64,000 bases of DNA from MVYY01 sp012517575 (lineage in GTDB: Bacteria > Bacteroidota > Bacteroidia > Bacteroidales > Paludibacteraceae): positions 62,001-126,000 of the forward strand of contig JAVLUG010000027.1 in assembly GCA_031629035.1 (NCBI GenBank), given 5' to 3'. Made by a program: the position numbers and the translations under genes. The notes below the pieces were generated by a model. The model had not been told where the DNA came from, ran no database searches, and saw nothing but the letters and a program-made list of their open reading frames with translations. Numbering within the stretch: position 1 is the stretch's first letter; every line of letters starts with the position of its first letter. Below are positions 1 to 8,372 of the stretch, piece by piece.

Positions 1-36
1 AAGTTATGCTTTATCTTGTTAACGTTATTTTCTATA

Positions 37-1155
37 TTATTTTCGAGGATGGTTGATTTCAACTTTTTTGGTTTTTTCCATAATTTTATTTCTTTGTTCG
101 ACGGCATCCACCACATTTTCTGCCAGTTGTCGGAAAGAAATCGATAAAATGCTGTCTTCTTCCGTTGCTATGGGTTTCCCGGCATCGCCCGATTCCCGAA
201 TGCTTTGAACGATGGGTATTTGTCCCAGTAAAGGTATGTTGAATTCTTCAGCCAGTCGTTTTCCTCCTTCTTTCCCAAAGATATAATATTTATTTTCAGG
301 GAGTTCAGCTGGCGTGAACCATGCCATATTTTCCACCAAACCGAGTACCGGTACGTTTACTTTTTCATTGGTAAACATATTAATGCCTTTTCTGGCATCG
401 GCCAGCGCTACATCTTGGGGCGTGGTTACCACAATAGCTCCAGTAATACCCATTGTTTGTACCAGTGTGAGGTGAATGTCACCTGTTCCGGGTGGCAAAT
501 CCATAATAAAATAATCCAACTCGTCCCAATGTGCGTCGGTGATCAGTTGTTTGAGCGCATTGCTTGCCATTGAACCACGCCACACCAATGCATTGTCGGG
601 ATCGACAAAAAATCCGATAGACAAAAGTTTGATACCGTATTTTTCGATAGGGAGAATCAGTTCTCGGCCATCTATTTCCTCCATATAAGGTCGAGCATCT
701 TCCAGTCCAAACATTTTGGGAATAGAAGGACCGTGAATATCGGCATCGAGAAGTCCAACTTTATATCCAAGCGAAGCAAGTGCAACGGCGAGATTTGCAG
801 CAATGGTTGATTTTCCTACACCGCCTTTGCCCGAAAAAACAGCGATAATATTTTTTACGCCGGGAAGAATGGAATTTTCTTTTGCTGCCGGAATTTCTTT
901 TTTATAAACGGCCGTTATGTTGCCTTTTATGTCCACTTCTTTTCCCACATAAGTCAATACGGCCTGCTCAGCTGCCTTAATAAGAGATTTGATGAATGGA
1001 TCGTTGGGTTTTTCAAAAATCAGGGAAAAGCTCACTTTGTTTCCTTCGATGCGGATATTGTCTTGCACCATACCTAAAGATACGATATCCTGACCCTTGC
1101 CGGGATAACGCACATGTGAAAGAGCTTCAAGAATTAAATTTGGATAAAGAGTCAT
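37..1155 (-). CDS. mrp: Mrp/NBP35-family iron-sulfur cluster carrier ATPase
   Basis: A 372-residue cytosolic P-loop ATPase that in this family carries or inserts Fe-S clusters. The N-terminal ~85 residues form a MIP18/DUF59-like domain. A deviant Walker A (GKGGVGKST, residues 109-117) follows, then LLDADIHGPS and DLPPGTGD, the family signature segments. The C-terminal CxxC that holds the bridging cluster in many Mrp proteins is not seen: the corresponding stretch after ENMAWF reads TPAELPENKYY, without cysteines. From memory, Bacteroidetes homologues share this, so it is probably a lineage trait. It lies 21 bp downstream of trmB on the same strand. Family assignment is very secure; the exact cluster chemistry is not. 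Confidence 0.95.
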   Translation of the reverse strand: MTLYPNLILEALSHVRYPGKGQDIVSLGMVQDNIRIEGNKVSFSLIFEKPNDPFIKSLIKAAEQAVLTYVGKEVDIKGNITAVYKKEIPAAKENSILPGVKNIIAVFSGKGGVGKSTIAANLAVALASLGYKVGLLDADIHGPSIPKMFGLEDARPYMEEIDGRELILPIEKYGIKLLSIGFFVDPDNALVWRGSMASNALKQLITDAHWDELDYFIMDLPPGTGDIHLTLVQTMGITGAIVVTTPQDVALADARKGINMFTNEKVNVPVLGLVENMAWFTPAELPENKYYIFGKEGGKRLAEEFNIPLLGQIPIVQSIRESGDAGKPIATEEDSILSISFRQLAENVVDAVEQRNKIMEKTKKVEINHPRK

Positions 1156-1176
1156 TATTTTTTAAATTCTAATGTT

Positions 1177-1938
1177 TTAAATTTTGGTTGTTTGATATTT
1201 TGGCCTTCTTCCAAAACTTTTGTATTGGTCGTGTTCGATTTCCATGTTAGGTTCAAGAATTTCAGCTTTTTTTTGAAGCTTGAATTCGATATATTTAATG
1301 GCAATGCCTCTTGCGAGCCACTGTTGTTCATAAAAAGTTTTGATGTCGAGTATAGGATTATTGTAAGCAACGTGATACAAATTGTCGGTTGAAAATTCCA
1401 CAGGGAATTGGTTCAGTTTTGCAAGCTCCTTTGTATAGGTAAACAAAAAATTACTGTCGGTTTTCAAATGAATCAGTGCATTCTCTAGAGTGAAACGGCT
1501 ATAGAGTTTCAGAAATCCAGACGAAGTAAGTCTTTTGGACACTTTCTTCATCTGTGGGTCGGGAAAAGTCAACCAGATTTCGCTGACTTCATTTTCGTCA
1601 AAAAAGTAATGAATCATTTCGATGCGGGTGCGCAGAAAGGCTACATTTGGAATTTTCTTTTCAAACGAATATTTGGCTCCCGTCCACATGCGAGCTCCCT
1701 TAATGTCCACGCCGATAAAATTTTTTTTTGGAAAAATTTCAGCCATGCCGACTGTATATTCTCCTTTTCCACAGCCCAACTCGAGAACAATGGGATTTGA
1801 ATTGCCAAAAAAACTTTTATTCCATTTTCCTTTCATTTCGAAATTTGGATGTTCGTTCACCACTATTTGAGCAGGAAACTGAAAAACATGGGGAAAAGTT
1901 TCCATCTCGGCAAATTTTGCCAGCTTGTTTTTACTCAC
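1177..1938 (-). CDS. trmB: tRNA (guanine-N7-)-methyltransferase
   Basis: This 253-residue protein should methylate G46 in the variable loop of tRNAs using S-adenosylmethionine. It has the SAM-binding motif VLELGCGKGEYTVGMA, the acidic VDIKGARMW segment, and LTFPDPQMKK, the form of the TrmB FPDPW-type motif used in this phylum. It is slightly longer than the E. coli enzyme because of an N-terminal extension before the Rossmann fold. It is followed by mrp and preceded 17 bp away by gldH, so it is probably part of a leftward housekeeping transcript. A small overlapping reading frame at its 3' end is a shadow of this gene. Confidence 0.95.
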   Translation of the reverse strand: MSKNKLAKFAEMETFPHVFQFPAQIVVNEHPNFEMKGKWNKSFFGNSNPIVLELGCGKGEYTVGMAEIFPKKNFIGVDIKGARMWTGAKYSFEKKIPNVAFLRTRIEMIHYFFDENEVSEIWLTFPDPQMKKVSKRLTSSGFLKLYSRFTLENALIHLKTDSNFLFTYTKELAKLNQFPVEFSTDNLYHVAYNNPILDIKTFYEQQWLARGIAIKYIEFKLQKKAEILEPNMEIEHDQYKSFGRRPKYQTTKI

Positions 1939-1955
1939 GGTTCAAAAAGTTCGTT

Positions 1956-2426
1956 TTACTTTATTTTCTCAACTTTAATACCCACATCGTTAATACCTGA
2001 CAAGATCGAATCGCGCATGCCCTGAATAATTTCGTAACGATAAGTTCCGGCATGTGGAAAACTAATTTTCTGAAGGTAAAGAACCGGCATTTCATAAACA
2101 GAACCAACTCCCGAGCCGAGCCATTTTCCCCGATGATCGGCCAGATAACATTCAATAGTGTCTTTTGTTACCGAGTCGTTCACGGGTGAGGACTGACGTA
2201 GAAAAAACCAGAGATTTTGATAAGGATACTCTCCTCTATGACGGATATTGATATAAACATTATACAGTGAGGCCGTATCAGAAATGGGAATGTCGAAGGT
2301 CAACGCCGAATCTTTGTTCCATCCATTCGTAGGGAGTGTTCGATACTGTAAATAGACATCCTTTTGAATGCAGGAAACCATCAGACAGGTTATAGAAAAA
2401 AACAAAACAAATTTATTTCTTGTCAT
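1956..2426 (-). CDS. gldH: Gliding motility lipoprotein GldH
   Basis: A 156-residue lipoprotein of the GldH family, essential for gliding in Flavobacteria but also kept by non-gliding Bacteroidales. I chose the internal ATG at 2426 because it gives a compact lipoprotein signal peptide (MTRNKFVLFFSITCLMVSC) ending in the lipobox LMVSC. The reading frame is open ~49 codons further upstream, but that stretch lies inside the preceding gene and is lysine-rich with no export signal. The start overlaps the end of the PSP1-family gene by 14 bp, suggesting translational coupling. The mature part is a compact, probably beta-rich domain (RHRGEYPYQNLWFFL, YRYEIIQGMR). Family identity is good; the start is an inference. 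Confidence 0.85.
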   Translation of the reverse strand: MTRNKFVLFFSITCLMVSCIQKDVYLQYRTLPTNGWNKDSALTFDIPISDTASLYNVYINIRHRGEYPYQNLWFFLRQSSPVNDSVTKDTIECYLADHRGKWLGSGVGSVYEMPVLYLQKISFPHAGTYRYEIIQGMRDSILSGINDVGIKVEKIK

Positions 2427-3636
2427 TATCGTTGTTTTCTTTGTTTTGTTCATTTTTTTTAATCGGTTTTGCAATTCTATGCTCGGAAGCCGGCTGTCCA
2501 TTTGTATTGGAAGAATTTTTTTGTTTTTTGTTTTTATTTTTGAAGCGTGAATTTTTTCGTTTTCGGTCGTCAAAACGAGTAACGCTTTCCTGTCCCACTA
2601 CATTTTCAAAATCTTGTACTACAGGCTGTTGGGATGTACTTTCCGAAATATCTTCCAACTTTTCAGGTTTTATACCTTTTTTGTTCATAGCAATCACTTC
2701 TTTGGCTCTTTTTACCGAAATGGTTATGATGTTAGCGCCGAAATTTTGTGCAGTGGAATAGGATATTTGCCCTTTGAAAACGTCTGTTTTGAAATGATAA
2801 TAAGTATTGTCGAACGTTTCCAGTTGAATTTCTTTGGATGGAAATTCTTTCATGGCTTCCTGATAGGTATCCAGTTCATAGTTCATACAGCATTTCAGTT
2901 TGCTACATTGACCGGCCAATTTCTGTGGATTGAGCGAAATGTCCTGACAGCGAGCCGAACTGGTGGCAACAGAATTGAAACAGGTCATCCACGAAGCACA
3001 ACACAATTCTCTGCCACAAGGGCCAATTCCTCCAATACGTCCTGCTTCCTGACGTGCACCTATCTGTTTCATTTCAATGCGCACGTGAAAAGTTTCTGCA
3101 AAAACCTTTATCAGTTCTCTGAAATCTACCCGTTCTTCGGCAATGTAGTAAAAAATGGCTTTATTTCCATCTCCCTGAAATTCCACATCTCCGATTTTCA
3201 TTTTCAGATTCATTCTTTCGGCTATTTGTCTGGCCTGAATCATGGTGGCATGTTCCTTGTTCTTGGCTTCCTGATATTTTTGCAGGTCGGTATCTTTGGC
3301 CTTTCGGTAAATTCGCCTGATTTCCATTTTTTCAGGATGCACATTGTTTTTTTTCATTTGCAGCAATACAAGTTTGCCTACCAGCGTAACTTCACCTATG
3401 TCGTGCCCGGGTGAGGATTCTACTGCTACCATGTCTCCTTTTTCGAGAGGTATGTTGGTGCTGTTGAGATAATAACCTTTCCGTGTATTTTTAAACTGCA
3501 CCTCCACAAAATCGGTTTCTTTCTGGGTCTCAGGCAAATCGGCCATCCAGTCGTGAACGCTAAGTTTAAGGTTGCCACATCGGTTACAGCTTTTCTTTTT
3601 TATTTGGTAACCACCTATATCTAATCGATAATCCAT
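2413..3636 (-). CDS. PSP1/RicT (YaaT)-like cytosolic protein
   Basis: A PSP1-domain protein of about 407 residues. The RicT/YaaT family in Firmicutes acts with RicA and RicF to control RNA maturation; the role in Bacteroidetes is not established. Family features are a cysteine-rich core (CGRELCCASW, CSKLKCC) and the segment GRIGGIGPCGRE. I start at MDYRLDIGGY; an ATG 48 bp further upstream adds only a hydrophobic, atypical stretch. A CNRCGN motif near the N-terminus could add a metal site. The last ~80 residues are a low-complexity K/N/E tail, suited to RNA or ribosome contact. It sits between holB and gldH, an order I recall as conserved in Bacteroidales, and overlaps gldH by 14 bp. Confidence 0.85.
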   Translation of the reverse strand: MDYRLDIGGYQIKKKSCNRCGNLKLSVHDWMADLPETQKETDFVEVQFKNTRKGYYLNSTNIPLEKGDMVAVESSPGHDIGEVTLVGKLVLLQMKKNNVHPEKMEIRRIYRKAKDTDLQKYQEAKNKEHATMIQARQIAERMNLKMKIGDVEFQGDGNKAIFYYIAEERVDFRELIKVFAETFHVRIEMKQIGARQEAGRIGGIGPCGRELCCASWMTCFNSVATSSARCQDISLNPQKLAGQCSKLKCCMNYELDTYQEAMKEFPSKEIQLETFDNTYYHFKTDVFKGQISYSTAQNFGANIITISVKRAKEVIAMNKKGIKPEKLEDISESTSQQPVVQDFENVVGQESVTRFDDRKRKNSRFKNKNKKQKNSSNTNGQPASEHRIAKPIKKNEQNKENNDNDKK

Positions 3637-3740
3637 AATTTTTGAATGCTGGTATTTAATTTTGCGGAAGATCAAAAAGAACACGTAGATTCTTTAAGCT
3701 CAGAAAGCGCTTGAATGGTTTTCCGCCTATTCATAAATTT

Positions 3741-4892
3741 TTATTTTTTCAGTAGTTTTGTGATTTTTAGCGCCAAATCAAAAAAAACCATTTTTGAATT
3801 GACATTCTGTTCGATGTGTCGTTCTGCCAACGAAAAATCATTCATCATGTCTTCGGCATTGGTTTCGTTGATGAACGGAGCAAATCCCACAGAAAATTCT
3901 TTTTCAAACGAAGTCATAAAGTTCAGTTCTGGTTGATGCAGGTTGAAAATAAAATTTTCACGAATCATGCGTTGTGCATAATTCAGAAATTTTTTTTGTC
4001 CTTCTCTTCCCACTGTTGCAGCAGCCATGTCCTCCGACCATTGTCGGATTTTTTTCAATGATGCATAATCGCCTTTGTTGCCAACTACCCATGCTAAACG
4101 CATAATATTTACAAAATGTTCAAAATTTTCCCTATTTACGTTATGCTCATCCATCAATGCCAAAGCTTTCAGAAAACTCCCTTCGGAAATTTGAGCAGCG
4201 TTGGCCGCTTCATTTTCAGAAATCTGGCAACGATTAACCAATGCTTCTGCAATTTCCTCATTGCTTAAGCGAGGAATTTTTACTTGCTGACACCGAGATA
4301 AAATGGTGGAGATAATTTCTTCGGGCGAATTTGAAACCAGCAGAAAAACTGTGTTTTCAGGAGGTTCTTCCAATATCTTCAGAAGCTTATTGGCACATTG
4401 GTCGTTCATCTTTTCGGGCAACCAAATAAGCATAATTTTGTATTTAGACTCATAAGTCATCAAGTTCACTTTCCGAATTATTTCGTCTCCCTCACTGGTA
4501 TATATCATTCCCTGTTTGGCTTCACCTGAAATTTTTCGATACCAGTCGGTTTGGCTGAAATAGGTATGTTCTAAAAACATTTGTCGAAAACTGCCAACAA
4601 AATCATCACAAACCAGCAATTTTTTTTTCTCCGATTTGATAATTGGAAACACAAAATGCAAGTCGGGATGTGCCAGTTTACTGAATTGAATACAAGAAGG
4701 ACATTTCCCACACGAATCATTTTCGAGAGGATGCTCGCAACAGATGTATTGAGCGTAAGACAATGCCAACTGGAGCTTCCCAATTCCTTCTGGCCCATAG
4801 AAAAGTTGGGCATGAGGAATTTTCTGTTCCTTCACTGTACGAATCAATCGCTTTTTTACTTCTTCTTGTCCTATAACTTGAGAAAACAGCAT
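3741..4892 (-). CDS. holB: DNA polymerase III subunit delta prime (clamp loader)
   Basis: A 383-residue clamp-loader subunit that helps load the beta sliding clamp during replication. The N-terminal AAA+ domain carries GPEGIGKL at residues 33-40, where the usual Thr/Ser after Lys is Leu. This degenerate P-loop fits a delta-prime subunit that does not hydrolyse ATP. A zinc-binding module follows (cysteines 51/52, 61, 64 and 67, in DSCGKCPSC), then the sensor-like ILSRCQQV (SRC) motif and a helical C-terminal collar. It is first in the leftward holB-PSP1-gldH-trmB-mrp run. A TAnnTTTG-like -7 box lies 35 bp upstream. Confidence 0.93.
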   Translation of the reverse strand: MLFSQVIGQEEVKKRLIRTVKEQKIPHAQLFYGPEGIGKLQLALSYAQYICCEHPLENDSCGKCPSCIQFSKLAHPDLHFVFPIIKSEKKKLLVCDDFVGSFRQMFLEHTYFSQTDWYRKISGEAKQGMIYTSEGDEIIRKVNLMTYESKYKIMLIWLPEKMNDQCANKLLKILEEPPENTVFLLVSNSPEEIISTILSRCQQVKIPRLSNEEIAEALVNRCQISENEAANAAQISEGSFLKALALMDEHNVNRENFEHFVNIMRLAWVVGNKGDYASLKKIRQWSEDMAAATVGREGQKKFLNYAQRMIRENFIFNLHQPELNFMTSFEKEFSVGFAPFINETNAEDMMNDFSLAERHIEQNVNSKMVFFDLALKITKLLKK

Positions 4893-4926
4893 AGCTTACC
4901 GAAAATAATTATTCTCTATATTCATG

Positions 4927-4934
4927 CAAATTTA
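4927..4934 (-). promoter_or_regulatory. Possible -7 box upstream of holB
   Basis: Read on the minus strand this is TAAATTTG, which matches the Bacteroidetes -7 consensus TAnnTTTG, 34 bp before the holB start. No TTTG -33 element is found at the usual spacing. In such AT-rich sequence chance matches are common. Confidence 0.35.
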
Positions 4935-5129
4935 CAAGATAATTTTGAAATTTTAATCCGACAGACAAAATTTGGTTTTTTCTGGTTGGAAATACGGAGT
5001 TTTAAGGAAGAATTTTTTTGAAATACAGGGGAAGTAATTCGGATATAAGAATCTTTTACAATTATTTGTTATACAGTATATAATGATTTATAGAAAAGGA
5101 ATTTTAAAAATTTAATGCAAAAAAAATTG

Positions 5130-5137
5130 TAATTTTG
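5130..5137 (+). promoter_or_regulatory. Possible -7 box upstream of the MATE gene
   Basis: TAATTTTG matches TAnnTTTG and lies 20 bp before the start codon, giving a very short leader, as is common in this phylum. The -33 element is not clear. Confidence 0.4.
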
Positions 5138-5156
5138 CAGAAAAAAAGAGAACTAT

Positions 5157-6533
5157 ATGGCTTTAAAAGGAACACCCATTGCATTAGGAACGGACAAAAT
5201 CAGCAAGTTGCTGGTACAATATTCTTTGCCTGCTATTATTGCAATGACGGCATCATCACTTTACAATATTACCGACAGTATTTTCATTGGACATGGTGTA
5301 GGATCACTGGCCATCTCGGGATTGGCTGTAACGTTTCCGTTTATGAATCTGTCAGCGGCTTTCGGGTCGTTGGTAGGTGCCGGAGCGGCAACTCTCATGT
5401 CGGTACGGCTTGGACAAAAAGAATATAGCACGGCAAACCGAATTTTGGGAAATGTTTTTGTGCTCAATATGATTTTTGGACTATCCTTTATGATCATTTC
5501 ACTTATTTTTCTGGATCCAATTCTTCTCTTTTTCGGAGCCAGCCCTGCCACGCTTCCTTATGCTCACGATTACATGCTGGTGATACTGATTGGAAATGTT
5601 TTTACACACATTTATCTTGGCCTCAATGGCATTTTACGTTCGACGGGTATGCCGGAAAAAGCTATGTATGCAACTTTGTTGACAGTATTGATAAATCTGA
5701 TTTTAAATCCATTATTTATTTTTGTTTTCAAATGGGGCATCAGGGGAAGTGCTCTGGCTACTGTAATTTCTCAAATAGTCATGCTATCGTGGCAAATTCA
5801 TCTTTTCAGCGACAAAAATAACTTTGTTCATTTGCAAAAGGGAATTTTTCGGTTGGATAAAAAAATTGTTAAAGATTCTTTATCCATAGGGATGTCGCCA
5901 TTTTTAATGAATGCTGTTGCCAGTGTTATAGTCATTGTGATCAATCAAACTTTGATCCGTCATGGTGGCGATTTGGCCGTAGGTGCTTACGGAATAGTGA
6001 ATCGGGTGAGTTTTCTTTTTGCCATGATTGTCATGGGACTCAATCAGGGAATGCAACCGATAGCCGGATATAATTTTGGAGCGAGAAATTTTAAACGAGT
6101 TAACGAAGTATTGAAACTTACTATTTTTATGGCTATGGGCATAATGACAGTCGGATTTATAATTGGTGAATTTTTCCCTCACGCCGCAGCTTCATTATTT
6201 ACAAACGATCAGACACTTATCCGTTTATCGGTTGATGGATTAAGGATTGTATTTATTTTTTATCCAATTGTTGGTTTTCAAATGGTTACTACCAACTTTT
6301 TCCAAAGTATCGGTATGGCAGGCAAAGCCATTTTCCTTTCGCTTACCCGGCAATTGCTGTTTTTGTTGCCGTTCCTGCTTATATTGCCTACTTTCTACGG
6401 CTTAAAGGGCGTTTGGTACAGTATGCCGGCTGCCGACTTTCTGGCTACTATTGTTGCGGCTTATATGCTTTTTGTCAATTTCAGAAAATATGTCAACCGA
6501 CACAATGATCATAAAATCGAATCGGTAAATTAA
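5157..6533 (+). CDS. MATE-family multidrug/sodium antiporter
   Basis: A 458-residue inner-membrane protein with about 12 transmembrane helices arranged as two six-helix repeats. It begins with the typical MATE sequence around LLVQYSLPAIIAMTASSLYN, followed by DSIFIGHGVG, GLAVTFPF and, in the second half, NQGMQPIAGYNFGARN. Members export cationic drugs or metabolites in exchange for Na+ or H+. The substrate cannot be read from sequence. It probably shares a transcript with the cytidylate-kinase-like gene 13 bp downstream. It is divergent from holB. Confidence 0.93.
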   Translation: MALKGTPIALGTDKISKLLVQYSLPAIIAMTASSLYNITDSIFIGHGVGSLAISGLAVTFPFMNLSAAFGSLVGAGAATLMSVRLGQKEYSTANRILGNVFVLNMIFGLSFMIISLIFLDPILLFFGASPATLPYAHDYMLVILIGNVFTHIYLGLNGILRSTGMPEKAMYATLLTVLINLILNPLFIFVFKWGIRGSALATVISQIVMLSWQIHLFSDKNNFVHLQKGIFRLDKKIVKDSLSIGMSPFLMNAVASVIVIVINQTLIRHGGDLAVGAYGIVNRVSFLFAMIVMGLNQGMQPIAGYNFGARNFKRVNEVLKLTIFMAMGIMTVGFIIGEFFPHAAASLFTNDQTLIRLSVDGLRIVFIFYPIVGFQMVTTNFFQSIGMAGKAIFLSLTRQLLFLLPFLLILPTFYGLKGVWYSMPAADFLATIVAAYMLFVNFRKYVNRHNDHKIESVN

Positions 6534-6546
6534 AACAAATAGAATC

Positions 6547-7185
6547 ATGAATGAAAATTTTGTTATCAACATCGGACGCCAGCTGGGAAGCGGAGGACAT
6601 TTGATTGGGCAAGGTCTTGCTCGCGAATTGGGAATTTCGTTCTATGACAAGGAACTGATTCAGATTGCTTCGCAGGAAAGCGGGCTGGCAAAAGAATTTC
6701 TCGAACAGTTGGACGAAAAAAAAGGTCAGGGGCTTTTCCGCGGAATTTTTGGGCTGCGAAATTCTGTGATGACTGATGAGTTTTACTTTAATGATAATTA
6801 TCCGAGCAGCGAAATGCTTTTTAAGATTCAAAGCGATGTGATACGCAACTTGGCCGAAAAGCAATCGTGTGTTTTTGTAGGTCGCTGTGCAGATTATGTG
6901 CTGAAAGATCATCCGAGAGCAGTAAATATTTTTATCACTGCCGATTTGCCCGACAGGATTGCCCGTGTATGCCGTGATCAGCATTTAACGGAAGAAAAAG
7001 CGATGGATTACATAAAAAAAATGGATAAAAAAAGAGCGGATTACTACAACTATTACACCGAAAAGCAATGGGGTGCCGCTGCTTCCTATCATCTGTGCAT
7101 CAATTCATCTGTATTGGGAATTGAGGAAACAACAGCCTATATTCGTGAATTTGTCGAGAAAAAGTTGAATCTTACCAACAAATAG
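6547..7185 (+). CDS. Cytidylate-kinase-like family protein
   Basis: A 212-residue P-loop NMP-kinase-fold protein of the cytidylate kinase-like family (PF13189 type), not the canonical Cmk. The N-terminal phosphate-binding loop is GRQLGSGGHLIGQGLARELG, followed by FYDKELIQIA. Later come VFVGRCADYVL and a lid-like region with DKKRADYYNYYT. The physiological substrate of this family is not established. The position 13 bp after the MATE gene suggests co-transcription, but gives no clear functional link. Downstream there is no clear terminator before the convergent prmC. Confidence 0.85.
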   Translation: MNENFVINIGRQLGSGGHLIGQGLARELGISFYDKELIQIASQESGLAKEFLEQLDEKKGQGLFRGIFGLRNSVMTDEFYFNDNYPSSEMLFKIQSDVIRNLAEKQSCVFVGRCADYVLKDHPRAVNIFITADLPDRIARVCRDQHLTEEKAMDYIKKMDKKRADYYNYYTEKQWGAAASYHLCINSSVLGIEETTAYIREFVEKKLNLTNK

Positions 7186-7297
7186 CGATGTAGTCAACTA
7201 AGAAATAGATTTAAATATCATTCAAAAGCTTTTTAAATAGTATTTTTTTGATGAAAAGTAGAAAACAGCCATCGAAATACTCAAGATATAAAAATCT

Positions 7298-8137
7298 TTA
7301 AATAATTCCACTTATCATGCGGTCTTTCCCTGAGATGTCTTTTTTTAGTGCAAGTTGTCTGAATCCGCATTCGGTAAGCAAATCAAGCATTTTCTTTCCG
7401 CTCTGATAATGAATTTCAAAATATAGTTTTTCCCCGATTGTCAAATTCTTTCGGGCAAAGTTGGTGATTGTTCTGTAAAATCGAAGTGGATCGTCGTCAG
7501 GCACAAATAAAGCCATAGAAGGCTCATAATCAATAACATTGCGTTGAATTTCGCTTTTTTCGCTTTCAGGCACATAAGGCGGATTGCTGACAATCAAATC
7601 CCATTTTTTGTTGAATGCCGGCGGATTAAAAATATCTATTTCCCTGAAATTAATATTTACCTGATTTTGTTTAGCGTTTTCCCTTGCCACATCCAAAGCT
7701 TCAGGCGAAATATCAAAAGCATCCATTTCGGCCAATGGAAAGTTTTTTTTCAGGCTGATGGCTATACAGCCGCTTCCCGTGCCAATATCCAGCATTTTCA
7801 AAGGTTTGCTTCTATCGTTTCCTAAACAGATCCATTCCACCAACTCTTCGGTTTCGGGTCGTGGAATCAGTACCGACTGATTCACCTTGAAAGGAAGACC
7901 GTAAAATTCGGTACTTCCTAAAACATATTGTAAAGGCTCGTAATTTTTTAGTTTTTTTAAAAAACCATCCAATTGATTGGCTGCTTCACGAGAAATTTGT
8001 GTATTTTTGTTTAGCAAAATTTCTGTTCGTGAAAATCCAGTTAATTTCTCAAGCAACAGATAGCCGATGGCTTGAATTTCACTTTCAGGATAAATACCTC
8101 TCAGTTCGTCACTTATGTACTGAAGAATAACTTGCAT
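7298..8137 (-). CDS. prmC: Peptide chain release factor N5-glutamine methyltransferase
   Basis: A 279-residue SAM-dependent enzyme that methylates the glutamine of the GGQ motif in release factors RF1 and RF2. An N-terminal helical substrate-binding domain (~80 residues, including EPLQYVLGSTEFYGLPF) precedes the Rossmann methyltransferase with MLDIGTGSGCIAISL. The catalytic NPPY motif appears as VSNPPYVPESE. Length is normal for the family. It is transcribed leftward, divergent from ribD across a 235-bp gap. Confidence 0.95.
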   Translation of the reverse strand: MQVILQYISDELRGIYPESEIQAIGYLLLEKLTGFSRTEILLNKNTQISREAANQLDGFLKKLKNYEPLQYVLGSTEFYGLPFKVNQSVLIPRPETEELVEWICLGNDRSKPLKMLDIGTGSGCIAISLKKNFPLAEMDAFDISPEALDVARENAKQNQVNINFREIDIFNPPAFNKKWDLIVSNPPYVPESEKSEIQRNVIDYEPSMALFVPDDDPLRFYRTITNFARKNLTIGEKLYFEIHYQSGKKMLDLLTECGFRQLALKKDISGKDRMISGII

Positions 8138-8141
8138 GTTG

Positions 8142-8149
8142 CAAATTTA
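8142..8149 (-). promoter_or_regulatory. Possible -7 box upstream of prmC
   Basis: On the minus strand this reads TAAATTTG (TAnnTTTG), only 4 bp before the prmC start, so transcription from it would be nearly leaderless. No convincing -33 element. Confidence 0.3.
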
Positions 8150-8372
8150 GTTGTTAATTTTGAATTCACGCAATGACAGGAAAATTCTTTTCAGCTTTTT
8201 TCTTTAATTTTAGCTTGATATTTCTCAAGATAAACTTTGGTAAAACATGGGTAATATCCTCTCGCAGATTTATCCCGATAAAATTAGCGTCAACCGGGAA
8301 AAATGATAAAACGAATGATCACTTCTGCAAATGATAGTAAATATTTTAATGTTTTATTTGTTTTAAACTTTT

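Noticed and set aside
1155..1370. Leftward 71-codon frame overlapping the 3' end of trmB
   Set aside because: It is a frame-shifted shadow of trmB; trmB itself continues intact to its normal C-terminus.
8138..8372. FMN riboswitch upstream of ribD
   Set aside because: No conserved RFN-element sequence blocks are visible. A short TCCCG/CGGGA pair near 8273-8301 is too weak to be an element.
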